In this document: in pieces, positions 12,970 through 23,770 of the stretch
Layout: the number at the start of each line of letters is the position of its first letter
Position numbering within the stretch: position 1 is the first letter of the stretch
From: Chenopodium formosanum
Taxonomy: Eukaryota > Streptophyta > Magnoliopsida > Caryophyllales > Amaranthaceae
Assembly: GCA_024500155.1 (NCBI GenBank)
Contig: CM044862.1
Location: forward strand, 46,696,001 to 46,760,000
Length of the DNA stretch: 64,000 nucleotides
Direction: 5' to 3'
Notes under the pieces: model-generated
What the model was told of the DNA's origin: nothing
Seen by the model: only the letters and a program-made list of their open reading frames with translations
The model's database searches: none
Program-made: the position numbers and the translations under genes

Positions 12970-13254
12970 AGGAAAACATCCTTGTGAATTCCACTCATCT
13001 TTCAATGTGGGACTTTTTCACAAAAAGATCCCACATGGAAAGATTGATGAATTCAACCCTTAGTTAAATAAACAAAGGAACAAGTAACAAGTGTCACATG
13101 GTTAGGTGAGGACCACTTTCTCACTTGGTCTCCAAGACAACTCACATGCATTGTGAGCTAACCATGTGTCACCCAACCTTGAGCCCCAACTTGGGTTCAG
13201 TTGGGCCACTTTCTTTTGGCCCGCGTCCATTACCCGTCACCCGGGTCCACGGCC

Positions 13255-13420
13255 CCCTTGCCACATGCGCTACCACCATGGCGCGCTGCCACATGGCAAG
13301 CTGTCAATGAGGCGTGCTGCCACGTGGCACGCTGCTACTTGGTGCCTGCCACGTGCGTTGCTACATGTGCTGCTACACGACGTGCTGCCATGTGTGCTAC
13401 GACGTGGCACACTCCTATTT
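13255..13420. repeat. GC-rich array of imperfect G-box units (right Copia LTR)
   Basis: Units such as GCTGCCACGTGGCACGCTG, GCCACGTGCGTTGC and ACGACGTGGCACACTC follow each other about every 12 to 20 bases. Each is centred on CACGTG or a close variant. CACGTG is the plant G-box bound by bZIP and bHLH factors. The array lies upstream of the LTR TATA box in element sense. Confidence 0.65.
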
Positions 13421-13807
13421 AGCGCGCTTCCCTTGTTTTTACGTGGCTATTGTTTTGTTTTGTTACTTGAAGCATTTCCCGTATCGCCAATTACTAAATT
13501 TTAGCTTGACATTTGAGATTCTCCGACGCTCTAAGCTCGAATTGACGTCTAAATATAAATTACTTTGTCGACTCATAAATTCCTTCCGAATTATTTCGTC
13601 GCTTCGGCTCGTTAGTTTCTTGGGTGTGACCTGAAGGGTTCAGTCAAGATTAAGCTGTAATATTAATTACGCATTAATATTACTAATCGGAAGTGGCCTC
13701 CACCCAGACATTCTGATCACCTGACCTTACTAAATATATTAGCTTTCTAATAATTCTTAACCCACTATCAGAATAATACACTTGTTCAAAGGACATTATT
13801 CCTTTCA

Positions 13808-14332
13808 GTAACATCACACAGAAGATTCCAAACTAGAACCCTTTCTTTAGTTAACAATCTATTATGCAAAGCAAGTAACAAAATGAAAACACTTTTTTGG
13901 GATGTTGTATTATTGCAGACAAGTCTCTTCCATAAGTTGTAAAGCTTCTTAATTTGCGTACAAGCCTCATGCTTCACTCTATCCCAACCCCTTATGCTAT
14001 TAATAACTTGCCTACACTTTAAGATCCTTTTCAACACCCATGAGCTCTTTTGAGGCACACGAGCATCCCAAACATTCTTGTTGTTGAAATAGTAACTATA
14101 CACCCATTTTACCCACAAAGAGTCAGCTTTGTGGCTAATATCCCATAAAAGTTAAGTGATAGATATGATATATTCCACTCAGGGAGAGAGATAACATTCC
14201 ACCCACCACTAACTTTGGGAAGACAAACTTTATTCCAAGCAACCAATGCTTTTTTTGAAGGATTGACTTCCCAGTCCATAGAAAAGCCCTAAACCTAGCC
14301 TCAATCTCTTTCAAAATTTTCTTAGCCAACAC
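13808..14332 (-). pseudogene. LINE C-terminal domain remnants
   Basis: Two open stretches of 65 and about 104 codons carry features typical of plant LINE C-termini: a RFRAFLWTGK segment and, further on, WKRLVCNN plus LLALHNRLLTKERV. Together they resemble the zf-RVT (zinc-binding, reverse-transcriptase-associated) region. They are separated by frame breaks and cut off by the Copia LTR at 13808. Confidence 0.65.
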
Positions 14333-14682
14333 AATGATTTGAGACCATTAGGTTTGAACCCCATAAAGAAAACTTTTAACCAATTGGAGCCTACCAGCAT
14401 ATGAGAGATGAGTAGCAGCCCAACTAGTGATTCTAGAAGTAACTCTATCAACTAATGGCTTACACTTACTGATAGTGAGGTTTTCTAAAGATAGGGGAAC
14501 CCCTAATACCTAAAAGGGATATTACCTAGAGAAACCCCAAGAACAGAAAGAAGAGCAGCTTAATCACCAGAAGAAACCCCATCAAAATAAGCTTCACTCT
14601 TGTCCAAGTTTGGAGACAAACCAGAATCCTCAGAGAACTTAGAGAAATCCTGAAACAATAGCTGAACATAAACTTTATCATC

Positions 14683-15004
14683 TCAAGAGAACATGAGCAG
14701 GTCATCAGAAAACATGAGGTGAGTAAGCTGCGTCTTTTCACATCTAGGGTGATAGTTAAAATCAGGAATCTCATGGATCTCATGTAAGCACCTTAACAAA
14801 TACTCCATTCCAATAGAAAAAAGAAAAGGAGACATAGGATCACCTTGTTTAAGCCCTTTCTTTGAAGAGAAAGGAGGGGCAGGAACCCCATTAATAAGAA
14901 TATAGAAGGAGACTGTAGAAAGACAGTTCATTATCCAATTAACAAAGATACCAGGGAACCCTAACTCATCCATAACCTTCCTGGGATAACTCCATTCAAT
15001 AGAG
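14683..15004 (-). pseudogene. LINE reverse transcriptase, second half
   Basis: About 105 codons are open. They carry LGFPGIFVNWIMNCLSTVSF, then KKGLKQGDPMSPFLFS, and end at the FSDDLLMFS catalytic box. This is the palm domain of a non-LTR RT. It begins abruptly at the Tat insertion. A frameshift follows the FSDD box. The protein is not functional in this state. Confidence 0.8.
15000..15004. repeat. Left target-site duplication TAGAG of the Tat element
   Basis: TAGAG occurs here and again at 36700-36704, flanking the Tat element exactly. Removing the element and one copy restores the LINE reading frame. Confidence 0.95.
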
Positions 15005-15576
15005 TGTAGACACCCATTTGTGTCTCCCCAAAACCAAACCCAGTGATGAGTACCTTTCACGTCGAATCATAATCGAATAAAACGAAAGTGTGGAAAGGTC
15101 TAGTGTTGCGGAAAGTTTTAATTTCTTTTCTCTTCTTTTTATTTTTGAAAACTTTATTTTAATAAAACAGTCGATCCAGTTTGGTTGGTCCATGATATGG
15201 GTCCAATAGTGGTGTAGTTGGATGGGGCTTGCAAAGACCTTTCCAATGATATATTATAAGCCCAATTCTGATAAATATTGAGGAAGTTATGGCGAATTTA
15301 CTAAACTGAGCCCGGTTTGAGCTTTATATGCGGCTTAATGATCTAAGGGAGGGCCTAATATGATTTATCATTCCTAATGCAATTATGAATGGTTTTAGTC
15401 TTCTAGATTATTCTAACAGGTTCTTTTCATTCCTTATTCAATTAGCATTGATAAGTTGACTTTGTTGACTTTTCAGAGTTTTAATCAAAATCAAATAGCA
15501 TTTTCGAAGAAATTATATTATTTTATCCTCCAGTACGGTTAACTTATCGGATTTTCCAAAACGCGTTAAAATCAAG

Positions 15577-15690
15577 CTTGGCGTCCAACCCCAGGCCTTG
15601 GCGCCTGGAACCAGGCTTAGCGCCTGGCGTTAGTGCTGGTGCCTGGCGCCAGCTAGCCAGGGTTGGCGCCAGCTCTGCTCCCTAAGCGTC
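15577..15690. promoter_or_regulatory. GGCGCC palindrome cluster in 5' LTR
   Basis: At least five imperfect palindromes centred on GGCGCC or GGCGTC/AGCGCC occur here: TTGGCGTCCAA, TTGGCGCCTGG, TAGCGCCTGGCGTTA, CCTGGCGCCAGC and TTGGCGCCAGC. The cluster ends 43 bp before the TATA box, so it is in proximal U3. The same cluster is in the right LTR at 35359-35455. Confidence 0.75.
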
Positions 15691-15732
15691 AGACTCTGTT
15701 TTGTTAATTTATCTTTTTTGGCTGATTTTCTC

Positions 15733-15740
15733 TATAAATA
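15733..15740 (+). promoter_or_regulatory. TATA box of Tat 5' LTR
   Basis: TATAAATA, preceded by CTC, is identical in the right LTR at 35516-35523. It is the likely core promoter for the element's genomic RNA. Confidence 0.7.
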
Positions 15741-16922
15741 TCGTATTAAAAACTCTGTTTTCATGGATTATCTGCATCTACATTCACCTATAATCAGTTT
15801 CCATTCATTAACAATCATTCATTCATTAGCATTCTCCTAATCATTCATCTCTTTCATTCTTTTCTTTAAAACTTTGTTTTCTCATACAAAATTCCGCATT
15901 CGCAAGATCTAGAAACACCTAGCCATATTCGAAGTTGCCTTCGCCCTAGACGTGAAAGGTTTAATTTCTAAGGGTTTGGTCCCAAATCTCTCTTTCAATT
16001 ATTTAATTTCATTGTTGTTTATTATTTTCCTTGAAGTTACTAACGTGTGTATTTTGTTATTAGAAAGAGGTACGAGGCACCAAAGTAAGTACTTTATTGA
16101 TTTATTGTTGTTATGATGTAGAAATTATGTTTATATTGTTATTATGATTCCTAGTATCATGTCTAGATTAATTTTAATATTAAATATGATTGCTATGATG
16201 CTTCCTATGTTCTTCCTAATATTTATGATTTTTAGTATCATGTTAGGGTTAAAGATTTGAATTTTTTGTGCTCAGTGACATGCTAGGGTTTGTTATTAAT
16301 CTTGTTAGTATCATGCCTAGGATCTTGCCACATTTATTATGCTTTAATATTAACATGAACATGATTATGATTATTATAATTATTGTTATTATTTATTATG
16401 TTGCTTGATGCTTATTCTTTATTGCTTGATCACCATTTATTGCATGTTAAAGGGAATTGGTACTTGTAATCACGCTTAATAAGATATTTAATAATCTTGT
16501 TAGGGTTAATGTGATTATAATTCAAGTGATCGCCAATATTAGATTTATTTGTGCATTAAATTCAATTAAATAGGTTTAGGGTTAATCCTATTGATTGCAT
16601 GTTAGTCAGAAAGCGCACATGAATACGAGCAGAATAAAGTAGAGGCCTTTTATTAGGGAAGGTTCAATCTCTTTTAGGTTGGATTTGTACCATAATCCCC
16701 GAACCCTTATTTGGTTCATGACCTTATGGAGTTGACGATCTCTTGGATTGTTAAGGGGTGTAACCTTCATCCTATGAACGGTTTACAAGTTCCTAAAAAA
16801 CTTGTTGGCGACTCTTTTGCTCTATCTTCTTCCCTTTTGGACGCCACCGTACTTAAGTGTATGATCACAGTGGGGTTCAAGCTAGTGGGATTAAGGCTTG
16901 AAATTTATTCCCCACAGTTTTT

Positions 16923-16940
16923 TGGCGACTCCACTGGGAG
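16923..16940 (+). other. Primer-binding site, tRNA-Arg type
   Basis: The sequence TGGCGACTCCACTGGGAG starts six bases after the LTR end. It matches the site used by Ogre and other Tat elements, complementary to the 3' end of tRNA-Arg, except near its end. Confidence 0.85.
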
Positions 16941-17237
16941 GATTTCTATTTTAATTCTTGAATTTGTTTCGGCAATGATCTAGAATGAGTGGATGAAACT
17001 CGAAAAGTTCTAAGTATTTCATGTGCGTAATTTTGATTAACATTATTGTCATATGCATAAAAAGGATCTCATTGGAAAGACCATCCGTAATGAATAAAAA
17101 ACATAGGTTTTACACGTAGGAAATTTGAGGAATGTCTTTCACAACTAGGACTGAAATAACACCGCGCGAAACTGGAAGATTTTATCGAGCACAGAAAGCT
17201 GTTGAGGCATGTGGGAAGTAGCGTCAGGGGCCAGAGC

Positions 17238-17333
17238 TTGGCACCAGACTTTTAGCCGTAGCGCCAAACGCCAGCATTGGCGCCAGGCGCTACAGTTAAA
17301 ATCTGGCGCCAGTCTCTGTTTGCTGGCGCCAAT
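17238..17333. repeat. GGCGCC palindrome cluster, leader 1
   Basis: It contains CTTGGCACCAG, TAGCGCCAAACGCC, ATTGGCGCCAGGCGCTA, CTGGCGCCAG and CTGGCGCCAA within about 100 bp. The last unit is followed by a CCAATTT-plus-TTTTTCG-type flank that resembles the flank of the cluster at 28193-28310. Confidence 0.65.
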
Positions 17334-17980
17334 TTCCCCCAATACCGAGCCAGAATTATGCGTTCTAATTTCGATCAGTTTTTCGTATTTTTTGCTCGAT
17401 CCTACTTCCTGGTTGAATTTTTCTCACTTTTCTGAAACCCATATGTGTTCTACATATGGACATAACCCTCTGGGAAATCATGCTCCCTCTACCCGATTGA
17501 ACGCTCCGTGCAACAAAGGGTACATCCAAGCTGTTGAATTCACCAAACCATGGAAGCGAGTTTTTTCCTAAATCTCGCGGTGTCTCATCCACTCGCGCCA
17601 ACCCTTCACGGTTAGGCTTCCGCGCGGTTTATCCGGAAAATTAACCATGGACCCTCTTTGACTAAACCATATCCCGAACTTTAGAGAACTAGAGCCATGG
17701 TTAGGTTGCAAACGCATTGCATCATATCGTGCCTACTTGTCTAATTGTGCATTATTTGTTGTGCATATATATTCTATGTTTCTCTTAACCGTTTGTTGAC
17801 TTGTGTTGAGACTAAATAAATTAACGACTTAAAGAACTTTGCCTAATTAACTAATTAATTAATTATTTAATTTGAGTCAATAAAGTCTAATATTTTTAAT
17901 CGGAATTGACTTAGTACGACTTTAGGCATACCCTAGTCGATTAATAACACCGAAAACAGTCCCAGACCGAAGCTCTACTA

Positions 17981-18090
17981 TTGGCGCCAAGGTCTGAGCT
18001 GTAGCGCCACACTATGGAGTCTAGCGCGTGACGACAGCTATGTTGTCTGGCGCCAACCTCCACAGTGTGACGCCAGTTCTGTCGCTTGGC
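17981..18090. repeat. GGCGCC palindrome cluster, leader 2
   Basis: It contains ATTGGCGCCAA, GTAGCGCCAC, TCTGGCGCCAA and TGACGCCAG. No TATA box was found close downstream on either strand. Confidence 0.6.
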
Positions 18091-18579
18091 CGATAGTTCG
18101 GATTATTTGTCGAGTCATCACCTAAGGTCTAATTAATCAGTTTTCTGTTTAATTCAGTTAATTTTGCTGTCAATAATGATTAATTGAATCAATGATCGAG
18201 TTTAGACACTAAGTCTCATGGTCTTACACAAAAGTCCAAGCATGTCACTTACACTCAATGCACACACCAATACACATACTTTGACCATGATTAAGAGAGT
18301 CTTGTGTGCGCGTTTTTCCGTCATTTTTTAAGGGGGGTAAGTCGGATATTAATCCTCCAATATAAAATAATAATACTTAGTTCCCTAAAAATATGCACCC
18401 TTTTTTCTTAAAATAAACCATAAAGTCAAGTTGATTCGAGTCAAGTAATTAAAACGTAAAATGGTTTAATTTATAGCGCGTGGTCAAGAAAGGAAGGACG
18501 ATTAATCAAAGATAACCTCTTCGTACAAGTCCAACTTTTCGACAAACCTATAGCTCGCAAGAGGAAAGCAAGGGTTATA

Positions 18580-20130
18580 ATGGCAACTTAAGAAGAAGTC
18601 AATGATCTTAAGAACCAACTGGCTACTGTGACCGAGACTCTGAAGCTTCTCGCACTTAAGATCGATGATCCCGTGAAGCAACAACAAATGGACCTCATGC
18701 AAGAGAGCTTAAGCAAGTTGTCCAGCGACTACAAGTTTCAAGAGCTTACATCACAAGGGGTCTCGGTGGACAAAGATCTTCTTCCGCAGAAGCTTAACGC
18801 CAACGACATCCCAAAATTCAGAGCAATTGACAATCCATACTTCCATTTAAGAGCATTTGAAACAATAATGAGTATCAAGGGTATTGATAAGAAGGTCTTC
18901 CCTTTTCTGTTCTCACTATCTCTCGAGACCGTTTGCTAACAATGGTTCTTTTCTCTCGAGAAAGAAAAGACCTCTACCTGGGAGTCTATAGCAAACACTT
19001 TCGTTGATAGGTACAAGTGCAACATTCAAGTCGAGACTGACCATAGAGAACTTGAAATTCTCAAGAAGAAAGAGAATGAAGGCTTCACCTCTTTCTTTAA
19101 GAAGTGGAGAGAAACCTCAGCTAAGATGATTGAGGTGCCAAGTGAAAAAGAATCTGTGAGATTGTTTATCAAAAATCTCCAAGAAAAATATTCCAAGCAT
19201 CTTAAATCTCAAAATAATCTCCATACCTTTAAGGGTGTTTATGACATTGGGATCAATATTGAAGATGACTTGGCTAAGTCAAAAGCTGCCAACAATAACT
19301 CCAACAGTGGCTGGAAAGGAAAGAAGAACGACAATCCTTCTTCTTCCAAAATCGCCCACTCAAATAACGTTAGCACCTTTAATTTAGGAGAAGTTCTCGC
19401 CATGAACAACCAAGGACAGAAGAAACCATTTAGGAGGAACTTCACTCCTATAAGCATGAGTTATGACACTGCATTTGATCGATTAAATGCAAAAGGTCTT
19501 ATAACTCCCACTGGACCATTTGGGGACCCACCAGTTGAGAAGAGGTCGGTTAACTGGAACCCCAATACACACTGCAAGTATCACCAAGGTAGGGGCTATT
19601 GTACCGAAAGCTATTGGAAGCTTAAGGAATCTATCCAAGACCTAATCGACAATAACAAACTGTCGTTGCCCCCTGCCAGTAAGAAACCAAGTATCGACAA
19701 TGCACCTCTAGCTCATACTCTGGCTATCTCCGATGAAGAAAACGAGGTTGACCCCTCCTCTCTCATTAAACCTGTCGGAGAAATCATTGTCATAGAAAAA
19801 GAAGAGGAGATCTTTTTCGATGTCAAAGATAACCTTACAGAACTGGCAAATAAAGAAGATATACAATTGCTCACATTGTCTATGAAGGAGGCATCGCAAC
19901 TACTACGTGAAGCTCTCAAATTTATGAACGAACTCCACAAGAAATATGATGAGCTTCCACTTCCGAAAGAAGAACCTAAAAGAGAATTCACACCAGCGAG
20001 AACGACTTATGAGGCAAAGTATTTTCCCTTACAAGTCACCGAAAAACCCAAGAAGAGCAATAGAATCTACACTCCAATTGGGATCCCATATGCGCAAATG
20101 TTCAAAATGCTCTCCGAGAGTGGCGAGGTT
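18580..20130 (+). pseudogene. Tat gag, first part (interrupted by solo LTR)
   Basis: Gag is the capsid and nucleocapsid precursor. The likely ATG at 18580 is followed by an in-frame TAA at the fourth codon and another at 18937-18939, so the frame is dead. The capsid region shows WESIANTFVDRYK and then SFFKKWRETSAKM, typical of plant gypsy gag. From 19126 an open frame of 335 codons continues. At about 19570 it has CKYHQGRGYCTESYW, a modified zinc-knuckle block of the kind seen in Tat elements, followed by LKESIQDLIDNN. The frame then runs straight into the solo LTR at 20131 and resumes after it at 22677. Confidence 0.85.
20126..20130. repeat. Left target-site duplication AGGTT of solo LTR B
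   Basis: AGGTT is repeated at 22672-22676. Gag continues in frame if the LTR and one copy are removed. Confidence 0.95.
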
Positions 20131-20639
20131 TGATAAGTGACTTTTATGTCATTTTAGAGTGTTTATTGAGTCGTATTCCGGCTTATTTTCCAATAATTTC
20201 ACCTTTTATATCCTCTATTTCTATTATTTTATTATTCTCGTCTTTTATCTTTATTTTGAGTATTTTTGTAATTTTCTATAGTTTCTAGTTTATTTTCGTG
20301 TTTTATTTTATCTTTCTTTCTTTTAATGTTTGTAGTTTAAGTCGTTAGTTTTTATTTTTAATAATTTCTTTTTTTATCTCGTTTTCTTATTTATTTTAGT
20401 TTCGTATTTTATTTTATTTTATTTTATTTCATTTTATTTTATTATTTCTTTAGTTTTAGCATTTTATTTTATTTTATTTTACTTTATTTATCTTATTTTA
20501 TTTTACTTTATTTTATTTATTTTATTTTATTTTCCATTTCACCCTCGTGTTGTTTTTGGTTGTAGGTGTTTTCGGGTCCGTGGTCGATCGGGTTTCAAAG
20601 TTAAATTTGTGTTCGGAGGTCAAGATTCGAGGCATAATG

Positions 20640-21240
20640 CACAAACCAACCTACTGCCCACCTCTTAACCTACACCACACCCATCTCCTATCCTACACCA
20701 CCCCAAACAACACACACAACATCACCTCCCCTGCTCCCTGCCCACTCACACCATCTCCATCACCAACAGCAACAAACACAACACCATCAAACCACCACCC
20801 AGAACCATCGTCAACCACCAATTGAACCACCAACAACACCTATCAGCCCTCCACACCACGCAGCTCACCACTTACCACCACACACCTTTAATCACACCAA
20901 CACACCAGCCATCACACCGAAACCACCCAACATCACCAAACCACCTCCAATTGCACCGATATCACTCCTAAATTTGCACCAACCACCGCCAAAACCACCA
21001 TCAACAACCGCCCATCAATTCAACCCCAACAACACCAACATCGCACCTCCCCTGCTTCACCCCCAAACACCACCACACACCACGCAGCACCAGCCACCAC
21101 CAAACCACCTCCAATCGCACCAATTCTCACCAATTAAACCACCAGCCCTTCACCCACAATTAACCACCCAAATATCCAACCCAGTTACTCACCAATTACA
21201 GCCGCATTTTGCCCAACACCCAAACCCACAAAGCTGTAAC
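20640..21240 (+). repeat. A/C-rich, G-poor tract in family-1 U3
   Basis: For about 600 bp the plus strand is dominated by CAACCACC, CACCAAC and CCATCAAC-like runs, with few G or T. The tract can be read as Pro/His/Thr/Gln/Asn-rich peptides in several frames. These are probably a by-product of composition. The same tract, in element sense, lies in copies A (3820-4389) and C (55922-56500). Confidence 0.7.
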
Positions 21241-21732
21241 TCGCGGTCGCGCACCCCTGTCAGAAAGCGCACACAATTGAGTCCAAAATCAGAGTCGAGG
21301 CAGAAGCTCTGTGCGACCTCTGTGCGACTTCTGTGCGGACGCGAAATCGTGGGTCAATCACGAGCTTTTCACGTGATTTTTAATGAGAATTGGATGGCCA
21401 CGATTTGGAGATGCTAGATGATTGTGGTTGATGAGCGGTGGTGATTGAGTGATAATTGATGATGCGTGATGGTGATGATGGAAAGAAAAACAGAGCAGCC
21501 AAGATCGAAAGGGAAGGAGAAAGGGGTCTGGTGGGATTTTTGGGTTTGTACGGTTTTGGGGAATTTGTTAGGTTTTGTTTTGTTTTCCTTTTTCTTTTCA
21601 TTTTCTTTTATTTTATTTTATTTTTTGTTTAGTTTTATTTTTGGTTTTTAAGTTTAGTTATTTTAATTATTTTAGTTTAGTTTTTATTTCTTTTTAGTTT
21701 TCTCTTTTACTTTATTTTATTTAGCCTTGTAT

Positions 21733-21740
21733 TATAAATA
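21733..21740 (+). promoter_or_regulatory. TATA box of solo LTR B
   Basis: TATAAATA is followed at once by a small perfect inverted repeat ACCCC-TTT-GGGGT (21740-21752). The LTR may still act as a promoter reading into the Tat gag sequence. Confidence 0.65.
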
Positions 21741-22676
21741 CCCCTTTGGGGTTATTTTCTAGAAAACTTTCACTTAACATTATTTTAGATTTGATTAGAT
21801 TAGTTTAGCCTTTATTTTCTCTCTCTTAGGGTTAGGAGTAGTTTAGAGAGAGAAAAATTGAATTTTTCATGGAGTTTTTGGGATTTTGAAGAAGCAAATT
21901 TGTGGATTTTTCCTCTCATAAATTCAATGAGTTTTCCTAACTTTCTCTCACCTTTATTGCTTTCATTTATTATTGTTTTTGCTTATTTATTTGTTGATTT
22001 GAGTAGTTTAATTAGTTTAATTATTTTATTCTTGCTTTTATTATTATTTTACCTTGTTTTCCTTGTTTTTGTTCACCATGTTAGTTTAGGTTTTGTTCTA
22101 GGGAAATGGATGAAGGTTATGTCAATTAATTTAATGATTGATTGTGGTTAGTATGAAATTGTTTCTTGATTATTGTGTATGGATGATGCTTTTATGGATT
22201 AGAATCTTTCTAGCTAATTGATTCTATGCTTTTAATTGTGTTTTCAATCAATTGTGCGAAAGTGAGTTGTTTGAGAGCCCTAAATTCCTCCATACCTTTG
22301 CTAGGCTAGTTGCACGAGAGTGAATTAGTTTAGTAGGATTATTAACATGCTTAATTGCGCGAGAGTGAGTTAAATGTGTTAATCGTCCTAATTGAGGTCA
22401 TTTTCATCTAATTGTTTGATGTTGTTGAATGCATTGATGTAATTGGATTCCACTTTCCCTAGTTTTAGTTATTTGCTCTTAGTAGTGTTAGTTGAACCTC
22501 TCTTTACCTCACAAGCTTTCCTAGTAGTCTAATTAGCATAGATTGATACACTTAGTCCTTTTGGGTTCGACCCTTTACTTACCCCTATACTCATATTAGG
22601 GTAGTTTAGGTATTATAAATTGTTAATTTGATTAGGGTTACTAGACTAACGACACTATTTAACCCCGATCAAGGTT

Positions 22677-23767
22677 AAACCTCTCGAACCGAGACCATTT
22701 GAGTCATTAAAAAGGACAGATAGATATTACTGTCAGTACCATCAATCAGGGGGTCACACTGTAGAAAACTGTTTCAAGTTCAAGGATTTGGTACAAAAAA
22801 TGATTGATGAAAATAAACTAGTCCAAGTCTAACAAGAAGAGGATATAACCGTAAATGGAGTTTGGGACAGTGATGAAGAAGATGTCTATCTAAAGGACAT
22901 AGTAGGACCTTCACCTTCTGTACCATACACCACAGATGACATTTAGGCTGAAGAAGATTCATCAATAGACGTCCTCACAAGATCCAGGAGAATGCAACCT
23001 CCCGTTTCAACACAATCTATGCCCACCACACATCAAGTTCCCATACCTATCATCGAAGACAACGACATTGTTAAACAGTTTAAGAAGACAAAAGTTGAGA
23101 TGAATGTGTGGAAACTTCTGGAAACATCTCGAGAGCATAGGTTGGCTGTAATGAATGCCTTGGATAAAATAGGGATAGATTCTGACACTACTCCTGAGGG
23201 ACTAGCTAACTTCCTCACAAGTGACCTTCCTAGTCCGATTAATTTAATCACCTTTTCTGACAAAGACTTACCCCTAGAAGGTGACAAACATTACAAGGCA
23301 TTAAACCTCACGGTAGTCTGCAAAAGTATGAATGTTCCCATGACTCTTGTAGACAATGGATCAGCTATCAATCTCTGTCCACTTAGAACTGCGAGGATGC
23401 TCGGCATAAGGGACGAAGATTTAACTCCGTCCCACAAGGAATAAGAGCCTACGATAATACTCGTTGTCAAGCTCTTGGCAAAATAACCCTAAATGTGATG
23501 GCAGGAGCAATAGAACATGCTACTACTTTTCAAGTAGTGGACATCAAAGCCTCATTCAACTTGTTATTGGGACGCCCTTGGCTTCATGATCTAAAGGTCG
23601 TCCCTTCATCTCTCCACCAACAAGTGAAAGCCATAGTTGGAGGAATTCCAATCACTATTGATGCTTCGCCTATGAGAATCAAATCCATAGAGAATCCAAT
23701 TATCAATGTGGAGCACGACGAGGATGATGAAGACCTATGGGGCTTTAACGAAGAAGTCTCCTTAATC
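22677..23767 (+). pseudogene. Tat gag end and protease
   Basis: Gag resumes after the solo LTR with a second zinc-knuckle-like block, YCQYHQSGGHTVENCFKFK, at about 22720-22780. This copies the arrangement of the first block. After two stops (near 22830 and 22945), an open frame of 150 codons (22992-23444) carries the aspartic protease. The active-site segment is LVDNGSAINLCP (DNGS in place of DTGS, usual in this lineage). After a frame break, ASFNLLLGRPWLH at about 23530-23580 is the conserved C-terminal protease motif. The enzyme would process the polyprotein, but here it is split by stops. Confidence 0.85.
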
Positions 23768-23770
23768 TAG

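Larger units (their letters stand above)
4760..13807 (-). mobile_element. Decayed Copia-type LTR retrotransposon, minus strand
   Basis: The 5' LTR is on the right (12567-13807). Next to it is a tRNA-iMet-like primer site. On the left lies the 3' LTR remnant (4760-5349), with a purine tract on its internal side. Between them, minus-strand remnants of integrase and reverse transcriptase occur in Copia order (integrase before RT). Every frame is riddled with stops and frameshifts. Copy A interrupted its 3' LTR. Its right end abuts the LINE at 13808, so it probably inserted into that LINE (duplication candidate GTAAC, 13808-13812). The left end lies outside the window. Confidence 0.85.
12567..13807 (-). 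repeat. Copia 5' LTR (1241 bp)
   Basis: It begins TGTTGGGG and ends CCTTTCA in plus orientation, so the element-sense ends are TGAAAGG...CCCCAACA. Its outer part matches the remnant at 4760-5349. It contains a minus-strand TATA box and a GC-rich G-box-like array. Confidence 0.9.
13808..15004 (-). mobile_element. LINE retrotransposon, C-terminal part
   Basis: This is the downstream half of a minus-strand L1-type LINE. Reading from 15004 down, the RT frame continues from the other piece (36705-38452). The conserved KKAY-S-EW segment is restored when the Tat element and one TAGAG copy are removed. A GLKQGDPMSPFLFSIGMEYL block and the catalytic FSDDLLMFS (equivalent of FADD) follow, at 14683-14990. 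Further on are the C-terminal segments FRAFLWTGK at about 14230-14330 and the zf-RVT-like region at 13808-14118. Frames are broken in several places. The 3' end is lost at the Copia boundary. Confidence 0.85.
15005..16916 (+). repeat. 5' LTR of the Tat element
   Basis: It begins TGTAGACACC and ends ATTCCCCACA. The right copy starts TATAGACACC and ends ATTCCCTACA. The two are highly similar throughout but carry scattered substitutions and small indels, so the insertion is not recent. U3 contains a GGCGCC-rich cluster (15577-15690), then a TATA box at 15733. Confidence 0.95.
16941..18579 (+). other. 5' leader of the Tat element
   Basis: This is untranslated sequence between the primer site and gag, with no convincing gene. 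It holds two GGCGCC palindrome clusters (17238-17333 and 17981-18090). The open stretches present are short and cross these clusters. An Ogre-type ORF1 is not seen. Confidence 0.6.
20131..22671 (+). mobile_element. Solo LTR of family 1 (copy B, 2541 bp)
   Basis: It begins TGATAAGTGAC and ends CCCCGATCA. It is homologous to the LTRs of copies A and C but in plus orientation. No internal sequence or primer site is present. The perfect 5-bp duplication shows it arose by recombination between the two LTRs of a full element at this site. Its U3 has (TTTTA)n repeats (20410-20540) and a long A/C-rich tract (20640-21240). A TATA box is at 21733, and a GGGTTCGACCC motif lies near the 3' end (22563-22573). 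Confidence 0.95.

Noticed and set aside
16923..16940. The idea that the GGCGCC clusters are extra primer-binding sites (TGGCGCC is also the core of the Athila-type site)
   Set aside because: The Tat element uses a tRNA-Arg site. The clusters share only seven bases with the Athila-type site, and they appear in both orientations and in U3.
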